Shown: one piece after another, positions 53,155 to 61,761 of the stretch
Position numbering within the stretch: the first letter of the stretch is position 1
Layout of the letters: the number at the start of each line of letters is the position of its first letter
Source: Leptotrichia hofstadii
Lineage (GTDB): Bacteria; Fusobacteriota; Fusobacteriia; Fusobacteriales; Leptotrichiaceae
Assembly: GCF_007990525.1 (NCBI RefSeq)
Contig: NZ_AP019823.1
Location: 186,001-250,000, forward strand
Length of the DNA: 64,000 nucleotides
Direction: 5' to 3'
The notes under the pieces: generated by a model
What the model was told of the DNA's origin: nothing
The model's input: the letters and a program-made list of their open reading frames with translations, nothing else
Databases searched by the model: none
Made by a program: the position numbers and the translations under genes

Positions 53155-53451
53155 TTGAAGAGGGTAGAAATATATTTTGATTCCTACTTTATGGATAAAA
53201 TAAAGGAGGAAATGCGTGAATATGGAATTGAGCAATATACAATAATTCCACAAGTTTACAGCCGTTGGAGCAAAACGTTAAAACATTTTAACAGCCACGT
53301 CTGGCCCGGAACTGACAGCGTTCTTGTAACGTATCTGGAAGATGACCAGGCAAAGGAAATTATGCGGCTTATTAAAATTATGAAAATCGATTTAGGAAAG
53401 TCAATCTCAATGGGAGCGGCACTTTTACCAGTAGATGATATTATTTTGTAA
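53155..53451 (+). CDS. PG0541-family transporter-associated protein (PII-like)
   Basis: This 98-residue protein starts at TTG 53155 behind AAGGAGGTG. It resembles the PII-like PG0541 family: VEIYFDSYFMDKIKEEM, YSRWSKTLKHFNSHVWPGTD and VTYLEDDQAKEIMRL. These are found downstream of RND pumps. Its role is presumed regulatory on the pump; no ligand is known. It lies 31 bases after the RND gene and closes the operon. Confidence 0.8.
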   Translation: MKRVEIYFDSYFMDKIKEEMREYGIEQYTIIPQVYSRWSKTLKHFNSHVWPGTDSVLVTYLEDDQAKEIMRLIKIMKIDLGKSISMGAALLPVDDIIL

Positions 53452-53504
53452 AAAATATGAATAAAAAAATAGTTTGAGTATAAAAAAGAACGGAGTGATT
53501 ATTA

Positions 53505-54128
53505 ATGGCAGTTTTTGAATTGAAACATCCACTAATTGAACATAAACTTTCAAATTTGAGAAATAAAGATACAGACACTAAACTTTTTAGGGAAAGCTTA
53601 AACGAAATAGCAGGACTTATGGTTTATGAAGCAACAAAACATTTGCCGCTCAAGGAGATTGAAACAGAAACTCCTATTCAGAAAACCACTACAAAAGTTC
53701 TGGATAAACCAATAACATTAGTTCCCATACTAAGAGCAGGACTTGGAATGATAGATGGAATATTGCAGCTTCTTCCAAACGCAAAAGTAGGTCATCTGGG
53801 AGTTTACAGAAACGAAGAAACCTTAGAGCCAGTCTACTATTACGCAAAAATGCCAACAAACGTTGTCGGAAGTCAAGTTTTCGTAGTAGATCCAATGCTT
53901 GCAACAGGAGGTTCAATGATTTACACAATTGATTATCTAAAAGACAGGGGTGTAAAAAATATAACAGTATTAAGCATTATTGGAGCTCCTGAAGGAATAA
54001 AGAAATTTACTGAAAAACATCCTGATGTAGATTTGTACATTGCGGCAATTGATGATGGACTTAATCAAAATGCGTATATCTATCCAGGTTTGGGAGATGC
54101 GGGAGATAGAATATTTGGAACAAAATAA
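53505..54128 (+). CDS. upp: Uracil phosphoribosyltransferase
   Basis: This 207-residue enzyme has the family's [18 protein letters not shown]-terminus, [13 protein letters not shown], the PRPP-binding [12 protein letters not shown] and the uracil-binding ending [20 protein letters not shown]. It salvages uracil to UMP. ATG 53505 follows ACGGAGTG. A terminator follows. Confidence 0.97.
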   Translation: MAVFELKHPLIEHKLSNLRNKDTDTKLFRESLNEIAGLMVYEATKHLPLKEIETETPIQKTTTKVLDKPITLVPILRAGLGMIDGILQLLPNAKVGHLGVYRNEETLEPVYYYAKMPTNVVGSQVFVVDPMLATGGSMIYTIDYLKDRGVKNITVLSIIGAPEGIKKFTEKHPDVDLYIAAIDDGLNQNAYIYPGLGDAGDRIFGTK

Positions 54129-54146
54129 TAAAATGGATTTTTTAGG

Positions 54147-54182
54147 AAAATGCTCTAATTAAAACAATTAGGGTATTTTTTG
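54147..54182 (+). terminator. Terminator of upp
   Basis: AAAATGCTCTAATT (54147-54160) pairs with AATTAGGGTATTTT (54166-54179) with two G-U pairs, followed by TTTTTG. Confidence 0.8.
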
Positions 54183-54229
54183 TATATTTTGATTTTCTAT
54201 ATTACTATGTTTTTTCTTTTTTATTTCTG

Positions 54230-54411
54230 TAGGATTGCTCATTGCCGCAAATCCTTACCTTGCAATAAAGATTTATCCCAGTAATCAAAATTTTTGGCAA
54301 GATTGCTACGCAATAACCTATGGCTAGTCTACGACATTTTTCTGCACTGACAAAAAACTCGCTATACTCAAACAGTTTTGTCAGCACAGAAAAATGCTCC
54401 GACGGATTTTA
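54230..54411 (-). repeat. Dispersed structured intergenic repeat A, copy 2
   Basis: Read on the minus strand it matches 5222-5391 in order (GACTAGCCATA, GTAGCAATCTTGCC, GTAAGGATT, GAGCAATCCTAC). Its hairpin arms, CATTTTTCTG...GACAAAA (54335-54355) and TTTTGTCAG...AAAAATG (54376-54396), pair at 19 of 21 positions but differ in sequence from copy 1's arms. No gene is seen in 54183-54588. Confidence 0.7.
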
Positions 54412-54588
54412 AAGAGTAAAAATTATATTTTAATTATTTAAAAATATTGAGTTGTTATTCTTTATTAGAAAAGTTTGTAATAAATTTCTTATTTAACCGA
54501 GATTTAGTATAATAATAATTTTTTCTTTTCTTCTAAAGCAAAAAAGAAGCAGAATCTCAAAAATTCCACTTCTTCACATAATGATTTA

Positions 54589-54762
54589 TTAATAACGATT
54601 TTCATCTCTATCTTCACAATGCACATATCCGCCACTATATCTATAACATTTCACTCCTCTTTCAGCTCTCTCCCTTTTCATTTCCTGATACGCTTCATTA
54701 TCAAGTAGACTGCAACTAACCACAGCTATTCCCAAAACAGTAATCAATATCAATTTTTTCAA
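54589..54762 (-). CDS. Small cysteine-containing lipoprotein (paralogue 2)
   Basis: This ~57-residue protein starts most plausibly at TTG 54762 (GGAG on the minus strand about 8 bases before), giving MKKLILITVLGIAVVSC with a lipobox VVSC. The mature part is about 40 residues (KRERAERGVKCYRYSGGYVH, then CEDRDENRY) with two Cys. It is a clear paralogue of the next gene upstream. Function unknown; likely outer- or inner-membrane anchored. Confidence 0.65.
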   Translation of the reverse strand: MKKLILITVLGIAVVSCSLLDNEAYQEMKRERAERGVKCYRYSGGYVHCEDRDENRY

Positions 54763-54795
54763 ATCAATCAACTCCAATCAGTTAAAAATAATTTG

Positions 54796-54972
54796 TTAAT
54801 AAACTCTATTTCCGTCCCTATCTTCACAATACACGGTACCATCATATCTTCTATAACATGTTCTTCCTCTTTCTTCTCTTCTTTCACGAGCTTCATCCCA
54901 TAATTTGGGATCTAATAAACCACAACTTACTGTAGTCAGAGCAAGAATTACAATCAAAAATAATTTTTTCAT
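54796..54972 (-). CDS. Small cysteine-containing lipoprotein (paralogue 1)
   Basis: This ~58-residue protein starts at ATG 54972 (CGGAGATG precedes it on the minus strand), with signal MKKLFLIVILALTTVSC and lipobox TVSC. The mature part shares the ERRxERGxxCYRxxxGxVxCEDRDxNR pattern with its neighbour, including two Cys. The pair is probably co-transcribed. It is too small to place in a known family by eye. Confidence 0.65.
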   Translation of the reverse strand: MKKLFLIVILALTTVSCGLLDPKLWDEARERREERGRTCYRRYDGTVYCEDRDGNRVY

Positions 54973-54981
54973 ATTTATCAT

Positions 54982-55450
54982 CTCCGTATTTTCTTTTTTT
55001 TATATTATAACATATTTTTATGATAATTGTCTTTTTTTTTTTTTTTTGGAATTAGAATAACATTATAAAAAACTATTTTTAAATAAGAGTTTAATTTTTT
55101 TGATTTTAAAAGGAGTTCTTAAATTTTAAAAATATTAAACAAGCAAAATTTCGTTAAAGGAAAAATAACTGTCTGAGCGTAGTTTTACGAAGCGAGTTTT
55201 ATTTTTCCTTTATAAGAAAGTTTTGCGTAAAGCGGGGTTGTAAGGGCATGGCGTTTGATGCCCTTACGTTACAAAAAAATGAATAAAAAACAGAAAAAAC
55301 GATTATTAATCATAATATTTATAAATAAAATTATAAAAGTCTTTAAGATGAATACTTAAAAATTAGATTTGAATTTTTTTAACAAGAATTAAATTAATTA
55401 TTATAGGATTTTATTGTTATTTTTTAAATGAAGTTTAGTAGAAGAATAAA
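54982..55450. other. Intergenic region with two strong hairpins (repeat C)
   Basis: GCAAAATTTCGTTAAAGGAA (from 55143) pairs over about 26 positions with TTCCTTTATAAGAAAGTTTTGC (ending ~55226), with CTGTCTGAGCGTAGTTTTAC at the tip. GTAAGGGCAT (55240-55249) pairs perfectly with ATGCCCTTAC (55258-55267). A degenerate copy of the first element is at 5051-5100. No gene is seen. Confidence 0.55.
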
Positions 55451-57121
55451 TTACAAACTTGATTTAAAAGGAATTTTTATAACTACTTCTGCTCCTTCGG
55501 TTTTGCTGTCTTTATTTATAAATACGCCATAATTTTTGCCGTAATAGAATTTTATTCTTTTATCGACATTTTGAAATCCTACACCGCCTGTCTTGCTTTT
55601 TTTGAACTGTTTGGCTTTTTCAAAGCCTATTCCGTTGTCTTTAACTGAGATATTGACAGTGCTGTTTTTTCTGTAAACATCTATTGTGATGATTCCGTTT
55701 CCAGAAAGGTTTTTTATTCCGTGATAGATGGAGTTTTCTACAATTGGCTGGATTATTATTTTTGGAACTTCGATGGAAAGAAGGCTTTCATCTTCTATGT
55801 TGAAAAAATAGGAAAGCTTGTCTTCGTATCTCTGCTTTTGTATGAATAGATATTCTTTAGTGTGCATAATTTCATCTTTTAACGGTATTTTTTCGTGACC
55901 GTTGCTAAGGGAAAGCCTAAAATAGTTTGCAAGTGATTTTGTAATGCTGATTACTTTTTCATTGTCTTCAAATTCTGCCATCCAAATAATTGTATCAAGC
56001 GTATTATACAGAAAATGTGGATTAATCTGGCTGTGCAGAGCCTTTATTTCATATTCTCGCAAATATTTTATTTTTTCAACCATTACATTAAAATGTTCTA
56101 CAAGATTCTGAACTTCATAGCCTGTTTTTTCGCTTAAATGAAATTCCCGTAGATTATTTTCAAAGTTTTGCATATGATTTTCCAGTTTTATTAAAGGCCT
56201 TAGAATCTTTGTTATTACGATAAATGTAATAATGGAAGAAAAAGCTAATGAAACTAGGAAAATGATAATAACTATGTGAGAAAAATTTTTCTTTAAGGTA
56301 ACTAGGTCATTTGTGTTTGCAAGGCTTCTTAAATTCCAGTTTGTATTTTCAATCTGTGTTTCGTATAAGTATGTATCTTTATTTTTATTCTTTTCTGAAA
56401 ATTTTGCAAGACACTTTTTATCAGCAAAGCATTTCACATCTTTGTAGTAAATAATATTGTTGTTTTTGTCTACTATAATATTGTCGATTTGTTTTCCAAA
56501 AGAAATGGAATTTAAATATCTTTCAAGAATTTCATATTTAATGTCAAAAACAATAACACCAAGATTTTCTCCTCTTGAATTTTTTATGTCCCGGCTGATT
56601 GAAAGAAACCAGAGAGCTGAGTTCATAGAGGAGGTGGAATTTTTTCTGCTGGGATTAAAAACGGGCATATCGGAATTGTTTATAGCATCGACATACCATT
56701 TTTCCTTCATCATATTTTTTGATATTTTCATATCATTATTTTTATCACTGGATACAATGTTACCATTTTTTCCGATTACAGTAATATTTTTAATTCCTTT
56801 ATTACTATCAAGAATCGAATAAATCATTTTTTCAATGCTCTTTTTTGAATCTTCATTTCCTGATATTAAAAAATTTCTAACATCGGCATCAACAGACAAG
56901 AGATTGATTATATTTTTCAATTTATCTGCATAAAGAGTAATATAACGGGATGTACTTATAACATTTTCGTTAGTATACTCAATTTCCTTGTTCATTATGA
57001 TGTACTTTGAAGTATAGTAAAAAATACTGCTTAAAAAAAGTACAAACAGAAGATTTCCAATAATATAATAAAAAAACAGCTGAAGCAACATCGAGTTTTT
57101 CATAGTTCTTTTTAATTTCAT
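55451..57121 (-). CDS. Sensor histidine kinase (YesM/LytS type)
   Basis: This 556-residue membrane kinase has two membrane helices (~14-34 and ~282-305) around an extracytoplasmic sensor region, a HAMP segment (~306-355), the His_kinase box with the phospho-acceptor in HSQINPHFLYNTLDTIIWM, and an ATPase domain (NSIYHGIKN, VKDNGIGF). It overlaps its response regulator by four bases (ATGA). It should sense a periplasmic signal, probably oxidative damage, given the linked MsrAB-CcdA-TlpA genes. Confidence 0.92.
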   Translation of the reverse strand: MKLKRTMKNSMLLQLFFYYIIGNLLFVLFLSSIFYYTSKYIIMNKEIEYTNENVISTSRYITLYADKLKNIINLLSVDADVRNFLISGNEDSKKSIEKMIYSILDSNKGIKNITVIGKNGNIVSSDKNNDMKISKNMMKEKWYVDAINNSDMPVFNPSRKNSTSSMNSALWFLSISRDIKNSRGENLGVIVFDIKYEILERYLNSISFGKQIDNIIVDKNNNIIYYKDVKCFADKKCLAKFSEKNKNKDTYLYETQIENTNWNLRSLANTNDLVTLKKNFSHIVIIIFLVSLAFSSIITFIVITKILRPLIKLENHMQNFENNLREFHLSEKTGYEVQNLVEHFNVMVEKIKYLREYEIKALHSQINPHFLYNTLDTIIWMAEFEDNEKVISITKSLANYFRLSLSNGHEKIPLKDEIMHTKEYLFIQKQRYEDKLSYFFNIEDESLLSIEVPKIIIQPIVENSIYHGIKNLSGNGIITIDVYRKNSTVNISVKDNGIGFEKAKQFKKSKTGGVGFQNVDKRIKFYYGKNYGVFINKDSKTEGAEVVIKIPFKSSL

Positions 57122-57900
57122 AGTTTTTCCAACACACTTTTCTTAAATTCTTTCGGTGTTATTCCAAAAGTTTTTTTAAATTTTGAATTGAAATAATTAA
57201 AGTTTTCCATTCCTACAAGCTCCCCAATTTGATAATTTTTCAGATCTGTTGTCAAAAGCAGCAGCTTTGCCTTTTCCATCCGTATATTATTCAAATAGTC
57301 CTGAAAAGGAATACCAAACAAATTTTTAAAAAGTGAACTCAAATATCCGGAAGACAAATTCATTTCGTCAGCCAGAGAATTTAAGTTAAAGGAAATATCA
57401 CTGTATTTTTCTTCAATTTTTTTTGTTAAAATATCTTTATACTTGCTATGAGAAATATTTTTATCAGATTTCTCAGCTTGGCTAATTTTATTAATAATTT
57501 TTCTTGCTTCGTTATATTTTTTATCTTCTTCCAGCTTATAGATAAGTTTTGAAATTATCTCATTTATATCTGTCTTGGAAACAGGTTTTAAAATATAGTC
57601 TTCGACTCCGATTTTTAAAGCCTTTTGAGCATATTCAAAATAGTCGTATCCAGAAATAATGGCTATTTTAACATCACTTTTCAGCTCCTTCATCTCCTCA
57701 GCAAGAGTCAGCCCATTTTTAAAGGGAATATTTATATCCAGCAAGACAAGGTCGGGCAAGACTTCTGAAAAAGTCTTAAAGGCAGAATTACCATCTTCTG
57801 CCTCATAAACATCACTTATCTTATATTTTTCAAAATCAATAAAGGTTTTAATACCTCTTCTTATAATCGGTTCATCATCAATTATTAAAATACTATACAC
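57118..57900 (-). CDS. AraC-type response regulator (YesN-like)
   Basis: This 260-residue protein has an N-terminal receiver domain (IIDDEPIIRRG; phospho-acceptor Asp in LVLLDINIPF, about 55; Lys in YILKPVS) and a C-terminal AraC double helix-turn-helix (SSGYLSSLFKNLFGIPFQDY, FNYFNSKFKKTFGITPKEFK). It abuts the thioredoxin gene stop and overlaps the kinase start. It likely activates this same operon. Start ATG at 57900. Confidence 0.93.
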   Translation of the reverse strand: MYSILIIDDEPIIRRGIKTFIDFEKYKISDVYEAEDGNSAFKTFSEVLPDLVLLDINIPFKNGLTLAEEMKELKSDVKIAIISGYDYFEYAQKALKIGVEDYILKPVSKTDINEIISKLIYKLEEDKKYNEARKIINKISQAEKSDKNISHSKYKDILTKKIEEKYSDISFNLNSLADEMNLSSGYLSSLFKNLFGIPFQDYLNNIRMEKAKLLLLTTDLKNYQIGELVGMENFNYFNSKFKKTFGITPKEFKKSVLEKL

Positions 57901-58371
57901 TTATTTAACAGCTCCTTTGATTTGTGCAGCAGTCAGATGTCCCGGCAAAGTTTTAACAATATTCAAGTTCCCATCCAGTATAATGTTTGAAGGATATCCC
58001 AAAACTTTTGCCCTTTTTAGCACTTCCCCCTTTTCATCCAGCAATACAGTAGTATTTTTGTAATTAAGCCCTTTGTACCACTGAATAAATTTGGCTGTAG
58101 GTTTTTCTCCCTTTTGCCCTGGAGAAGCAATTGTTATAACTGTAAAATTCTTACTTTTATCTGCACTCAAAGAATTAATTTCGCTTAATCCCGAAAGACA
58201 GATAGGACACCATGAAGCCCACATTTTAATATATATTTTCTTCCCTTTGTACTTGTTAAGGGAAACAGGTTTATTATTAATGTCCTTTAACTGAACCCCT
58301 TGTAATGTGTTTCCAAATGAAACCGCTCCAAAACTTAACATAGTTGCAATTATCGCAATTAATTTTTTCAT
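57901..58371 (-). CDS. TlpA/ResA-like periplasmic thioredoxin
   Basis: This 156-residue exported protein has a signal peptide (1-20), an AhpC/TSA-Redoxin fold, the redox motif WASWCPICLSGL (Cys 55 and 58) and a cis-Pro in GYPSNIIL. It should carry electrons from CcdA to MsrAB in the periplasm, as Etrx proteins do in Streptococcus pneumoniae (established there; inferred here). The stop is immediately followed by the regulator gene start. Confidence 0.92.
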   Translation of the reverse strand: MKKLIAIIATMLSFGAVSFGNTLQGVQLKDINNKPVSLNKYKGKKIYIKMWASWCPICLSGLSEINSLSADKSKNFTVITIASPGQKGEKPTAKFIQWYKGLNYKNTTVLLDEKGEVLKRAKVLGYPSNIILDGNLNIVKTLPGHLTAAQIKGAVK

Positions 58372-58480
58372 AAAAATTACTTCCTTTCTGTATTATAGCA
58401 AATTTAAAATATTTTTTGTAATTATTTTTTTAAGTTATTTTGATTACTAATTGTTTTATAAAATTTAAAAAATAAAATTA

Positions 58481-59119
58481 CTAAAACTTATTCATTATTA
58501 GCAAAATTCCCATAAATATAATTAGAAATCCTCCAAAGATTTTAAAATAGTTTGTGTATTGATTTAAAGCTCGTACTTTTTTTAGCAATTCCTGAGAGAA
58601 AAAGGAAAATAGAACAAATGGAGTGGCAAGCCCTAAGACGTATATAAACATCATTAACCCTCCATAGACAGCAGATCCTTTTTCGCCTGCAAGAGTAAGC
58701 ACTGAGGCAAGGATAGGACCTACACATGGAGTCCATCCTAGACTAAATGTTAGTCCTAGCAAAAAAGCCTGTAATGAAGAATTTTTCCCAATTAAATCCA
58801 AATTTACAGATTTATTTTTTTCTAAAAAGTTAAATTTTAAAATACCTGTCTGGTGTAATCCCAGTATTATTACAATTATTCCTGCCAAAACTTTTATAGT
58901 GTCATTAAAGAAAATTTCCGTAAGGAAACTAAAACTAAAGCCAATGCTTACAAAAGTAAGCGAAAGTCCTAAAATAAATAAAAAGGTATTAAGTATAGTT
59001 TTTTTTCCTTTGCTTAAAATTCCCAAATATACAGGAACAATGGGAAGAATACATGGAGATAGAAAACTTGCTATGCCTCCTAAAAATACGCTTCCTACCA
59101 GTAATGGCTGATTAAACAT
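58481..59119 (-). CDS. ccdA: CcdA-like thiol-disulfide transporter
   Basis: This 212-residue protein has six membrane helices. The two reactive cysteines are in FLSPCILPIVPVYLG (about 23) and GWTPCVGPILAS (about 131), both in the family's PC motif. It passes reducing equivalents from cytoplasmic thioredoxin to periplasmic acceptors. It sits between the msrAB and thioredoxin genes in the same operon. Confidence 0.94.
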   Translation of the reverse strand: MFNQPLLVGSVFLGGIASFLSPCILPIVPVYLGILSKGKKTILNTFLFILGLSLTFVSIGFSFSFLTEIFFNDTIKVLAGIIVIILGLHQTGILKFNFLEKNKSVNLDLIGKNSSLQAFLLGLTFSLGWTPCVGPILASVLTLAGEKGSAVYGGLMMFIYVLGLATPFVLFSFFSQELLKKVRALNQYTNYFKIFGGFLIIFMGILLIMNKF

Positions 59120-59143
59120 AAATTATCTCCTATCCTGTTCATT

Positions 59144-60226
59144 TTACTGAACTAATTTTATTAAATATCCGTAATGCTCTTTTTCCATATCTTTTAATGG
59201 GATAAATTTAATTGAAGCACTGTTTATGCAATAACGAAGCCCGCCTTTGTCTTTAGGTCCATCATCAAAAACGTGTCCCAAGTGAGCCTTTCCGCTTCGA
59301 CTAAGCACTTCTGTCCTTACCATATTAAAACTTGTATCATTTGCATAAGTTACAACATCTTTTGAAATAGGTTTTGTAAAACTTGGCCAGCCACAGCCAG
59401 AATCATATTTATCCTTTGAGGAAAATAATGGCTCTCCTGTTGTTATGTCCACATAAATTCCAGCTTCATGATTGTCCCAGTACTCGTTTGAAAAAGAATG
59501 TTCAGTATTTTTTTTCTGTGTAACGCTGTATTGCAGAGGAGTAAGCCGTTTTTTCAATTCTTCGTCACTTGGTTTTGGGTAATCTTTTGGATCAATGATA
59601 ACTTCATCTGCTTTAGTAATATCAATGTGACAATATCCGTTAGGATTTTTTCTTAAATAGTCCTGATGGTATTCTTCTGCGAGAATATAATTTTTCAAAG
59701 GCTGAACTTCAACTTGAATTTTATCTGTATATTTTTTCTGCTCTTCTTCAATTTCCTGTAAAATAATTTCTTTATCTTTAGGATTAGTATAATAAATCCC
59801 TGTTCTGTATTGTCTGCCTCTATCATTTCCCTGCTGATTAATGCTAGTAGGATCTACAACTTGAAAATAATATTTAAGTAGCTTGCTCAAAGAAATTTTG
59901 TTTGCGTCATATTTTACGTGAACTGTTTCTGCGTGATCCGTTGATGCGACAATGTTGTAACTCGTTTTTTCAGTTTTACCGTTTGCATAGCCAACCGTGG
60001 CATCCTTTACTCCATCAATTCTTTCCATATATGCCTCAAGTCCCCAGAAGCAACCGCCAGCAAGATAAATTTCCTTGATGTTCTCATTCATTCCTGTCTG
60101 CATCATATTTTCTTTTTTCATCTTATTTTCACCACTGTTCTTTCGATTTTTGTTTTTATTTGATAATACTACTGAAAATAAAGCTAAAGATAGTATTAAA
60201 AATAATAGTAGACTTCTCGATTTCAT
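59144..60226 (-). CDS. msrAB: Fused methionine sulfoxide reductase MsrAB, membrane-anchored
   Basis: This 360-residue protein has a hydrophobic N-terminal anchor or signal (~5-22) and a Lys/Asn linker. An MsrA domain follows (~52-205; [10 protein letters not shown] with catalytic Cys 59), then an MsrB domain (~225-355; [16 protein letters not shown], and the catalytic Cys in LRYCINSAS). It reduces both S- and R-methionine sulfoxide in exported proteins. The zinc CxxC pairs of some MsrB enzymes are absent. GGGAGGCG precedes the ATG on the minus strand. It is the first gene of the five-gene operon. Confidence 0.95.
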   Translation of the reverse strand: MKSRSLLLFLILSLALFSVVLSNKNKNRKNSGENKMKKENMMQTGMNENIKEIYLAGGCFWGLEAYMERIDGVKDATVGYANGKTEKTSYNIVASTDHAETVHVKYDANKISLSKLLKYYFQVVDPTSINQQGNDRGRQYRTGIYYTNPKDKEIILQEIEEEQKKYTDKIQVEVQPLKNYILAEEYHQDYLRKNPNGYCHIDITKADEVIIDPKDYPKPSDEELKKRLTPLQYSVTQKKNTEHSFSNEYWDNHEAGIYVDITTGEPLFSSKDKYDSGCGWPSFTKPISKDVVTYANDTSFNMVRTEVLSRSGKAHLGHVFDDGPKDKGGLRYCINSASIKFIPLKDMEKEHYGYLIKLVQ

Positions 60227-60531
60227 AAAACCGCCTCCCGATTTATATTTAAATATTTTTTGTATCTACAAGAATAGTATAGCCCAAAAATTGATAAAAA
60301 AAAATGAAATATAGTAATATTTTTCTATAATTTTATAATATTTGTTTATTTACTAATCAAATTTGATATAATTTTAAAAAAGTGTTAAGTTAAAATATAA
60401 AATCAATATTTTTAAAATAAAAAATAAAGTATTTTGTGATATACTAAAAAACTGTGCTTAATAAACTGATTGAAGAAAAATAATATTAATAAGCAATGTC
60501 TTGAAATGTAGATTATCTAGGAGGAAAAACA
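60227..60531. other. Divergent promoter region between msrAB and the FtsZ-like gene
   Basis: Toward msrAB, a minus-strand TATACT lies at about 60282-60287. Toward the FtsZ-like gene, TATAAT at 60367-60372 and TATACT near 60440 are candidate -10 boxes, with weak -35 boxes. No gene is seen. Confidence 0.4.
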
Positions 60532-61509
60532 GTGGGTAACATCGCTTGTGGGAACACAGAGGGCGGGGCTGATGTAAAAAACACGTTAAATGGTGTAAAA
60601 GTAAAAATAGTGGCTTTGGGAAAAACAGGAAGTAATGTAATAAATAAAATAATATTAAATAACGTTGTAAAGGCTGACTTTATAGCGATAGATACAGAAA
60701 AGCTGAATTTAGACAGTTCAAAGGCTCCGAAAAAAATATTTGTGTCATCAATAACTTCATTTGAAGCTATGGAGGATTTAAGAAAACAAACAGAAAAAGA
60801 ATTTCAAAATGCAGATATGGTGTTTATAATAGCTGAAATGGGAGAAAAAACAGGAACTCTGCTTTCATCAGCTGTGGCAGAAATTGCAAAATCTATGAAT
60901 ATACTAACTGTTGCAATAGTGTCAAAGCCTTTTGATTTTGAAGACCGGAATAAGATAAAACTTGCTAAAAAGGGAAAGGAAAGATTAAAACATTTCGCGG
61001 ATACTATAATAGTCATTCCATATCAAAGATTAAATGATTTATACGCAAACCTTCCAATTGTAAATATCTATGAAAAAGGAGAAAAAGCCTTTGTTACAAT
61101 TGTAAAAGGAATATTGGATTTGATAAAAAAACAGGGAATTGTAAATTTGGACTTTGCAGACATTAAGTCTATATTGCAAAATTCAGGCAAAACAGTATTA
61201 GGCTTTGGAAAAGCAGACGGAGAGGACAGAGCAAAAAAGGCGGTAGAACAGGCACTAAATACCCCGCTTCTAGAACGTTCAATAAAAGGAGCAGGAAAAA
61301 TACTAATGAATATAACCTCGGGAAATGACATACGCCTGGAAGAAATAAGCCAAATTGCCACAGCAGTAGCTACAAGCACTGAAAATCCAGACTTATTTCT
61401 CGCATGGGGAACAGTCTTTGAAGAAGCTAAATTTGAAAATTCTGAAGATTTTGAACAAAAAGGGAGCTGTGTAAAAGTATATTTGATTGCAACAGATTTT
61501 CGCAATTAA
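60532..61509 (+). CDS. Divergent FtsZ-like protein 1
   Basis: This 325-residue protein starts at GTG 60532 behind TAGGAGGAA. The FtsZ/tubulin fold is recognisable along its length: KVKIVALGKTGSNVINKI at T1, NADMVFIIAEMGEKTGTLLS at T3-T4, IVIPYQRLNDL, NLDFADIK at T7 (~205-212), and PLLERSIKGAGKILMNITSG. The T1 glycine run (GGGGN in true FtsZ) is GKTGSN, and the GGGTGTG signature is GEKTGTL. It ends at the GTPase-domain end (YLIATDF) with no linker or C-terminal SepF/FtsA-binding peptide. It may be a low-activity FtsZ paralogue modulating division. Confidence 0.85.
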   Translation: MGNIACGNTEGGADVKNTLNGVKVKIVALGKTGSNVINKIILNNVVKADFIAIDTEKLNLDSSKAPKKIFVSSITSFEAMEDLRKQTEKEFQNADMVFIIAEMGEKTGTLLSSAVAEIAKSMNILTVAIVSKPFDFEDRNKIKLAKKGKERLKHFADTIIVIPYQRLNDLYANLPIVNIYEKGEKAFVTIVKGILDLIKKQGIVNLDFADIKSILQNSGKTVLGFGKADGEDRAKKAVEQALNTPLLERSIKGAGKILMNITSGNDIRLEEISQIATAVATSTENPDLFLAWGTVFEEAKFENSEDFEQKGSCVKVYLIATDFRN

Positions 61510-61551
61510 TAAAAATAATTTAAAAATTTATAAATAAAAAAAGAAAAAGTA

Positions 61552-61579
61552 TTGACTAATCAATTAGATATGATATAAT
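61552..61579 (+). promoter_or_regulatory. Promoter of the toxIN operon
   Basis: TTGACT (61552-61557), a 16-base spacer and a perfect TATAAT (61574-61579), just upstream of the tandem repeats. Confidence 0.75.
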
Positions 61580-61599
61580 TACATTGAAAGAAAAAGTTT

Positions 61600-61716
61600 A
61601 AAAACAGGTGTTCCACTACCTTAAAATGAAGGACAGATAAAAACAGGTGTTCCACTACCTTAAAATGAAGGACAGATAAAAACAGGTGTTGCACTGCCTT
61701 AAAATGAAGCAACTTT
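61600..61716 (+). ncRNA. toxI: ToxI antitoxin RNA (three tandem 39-base repeats)
   Basis: Three direct repeats of period 39 (61600-61638, 61639-61677, 61678-61716) share AAAAACAGGTGTT and CCTTAAAATGAAG. Copies 1 and 2 are identical. In copy 3 the segment TTCC becomes TTGC while GGA becomes GCA, changes that keep these two stretches complementary. Such repeats between a promoter and a terminator, directly before a ToxN gene, define a type III antitoxin RNA; each repeat, cut out by ToxN, would fold as a pseudoknot that inhibits it. Confidence 0.9.
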
Positions 61717-61722
61717 AAATGC

Positions 61723-61750
61723 AAAGCTACCAATTATGGTAGCTTTTTTT
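61723..61750 (+). terminator. Terminator between toxI and toxN
   Basis: AAAGCTACC (61723-61731) pairs perfectly with GGTAGCTTT (61738-61746), followed by a T run. As in known toxIN loci it should give excess antitoxin RNA while letting some transcription through to toxN. Confidence 0.88.
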
Positions 61751-61761
61751 CGAGGGGGATT

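Noticed and set aside
61600-61716. Three direct repeats that could be called a small CRISPR array
   Set aside because: The 39-base units are contiguous with no spacers, and they lie between a promoter and a terminator before a ToxN gene, which fits a type III antitoxin RNA.
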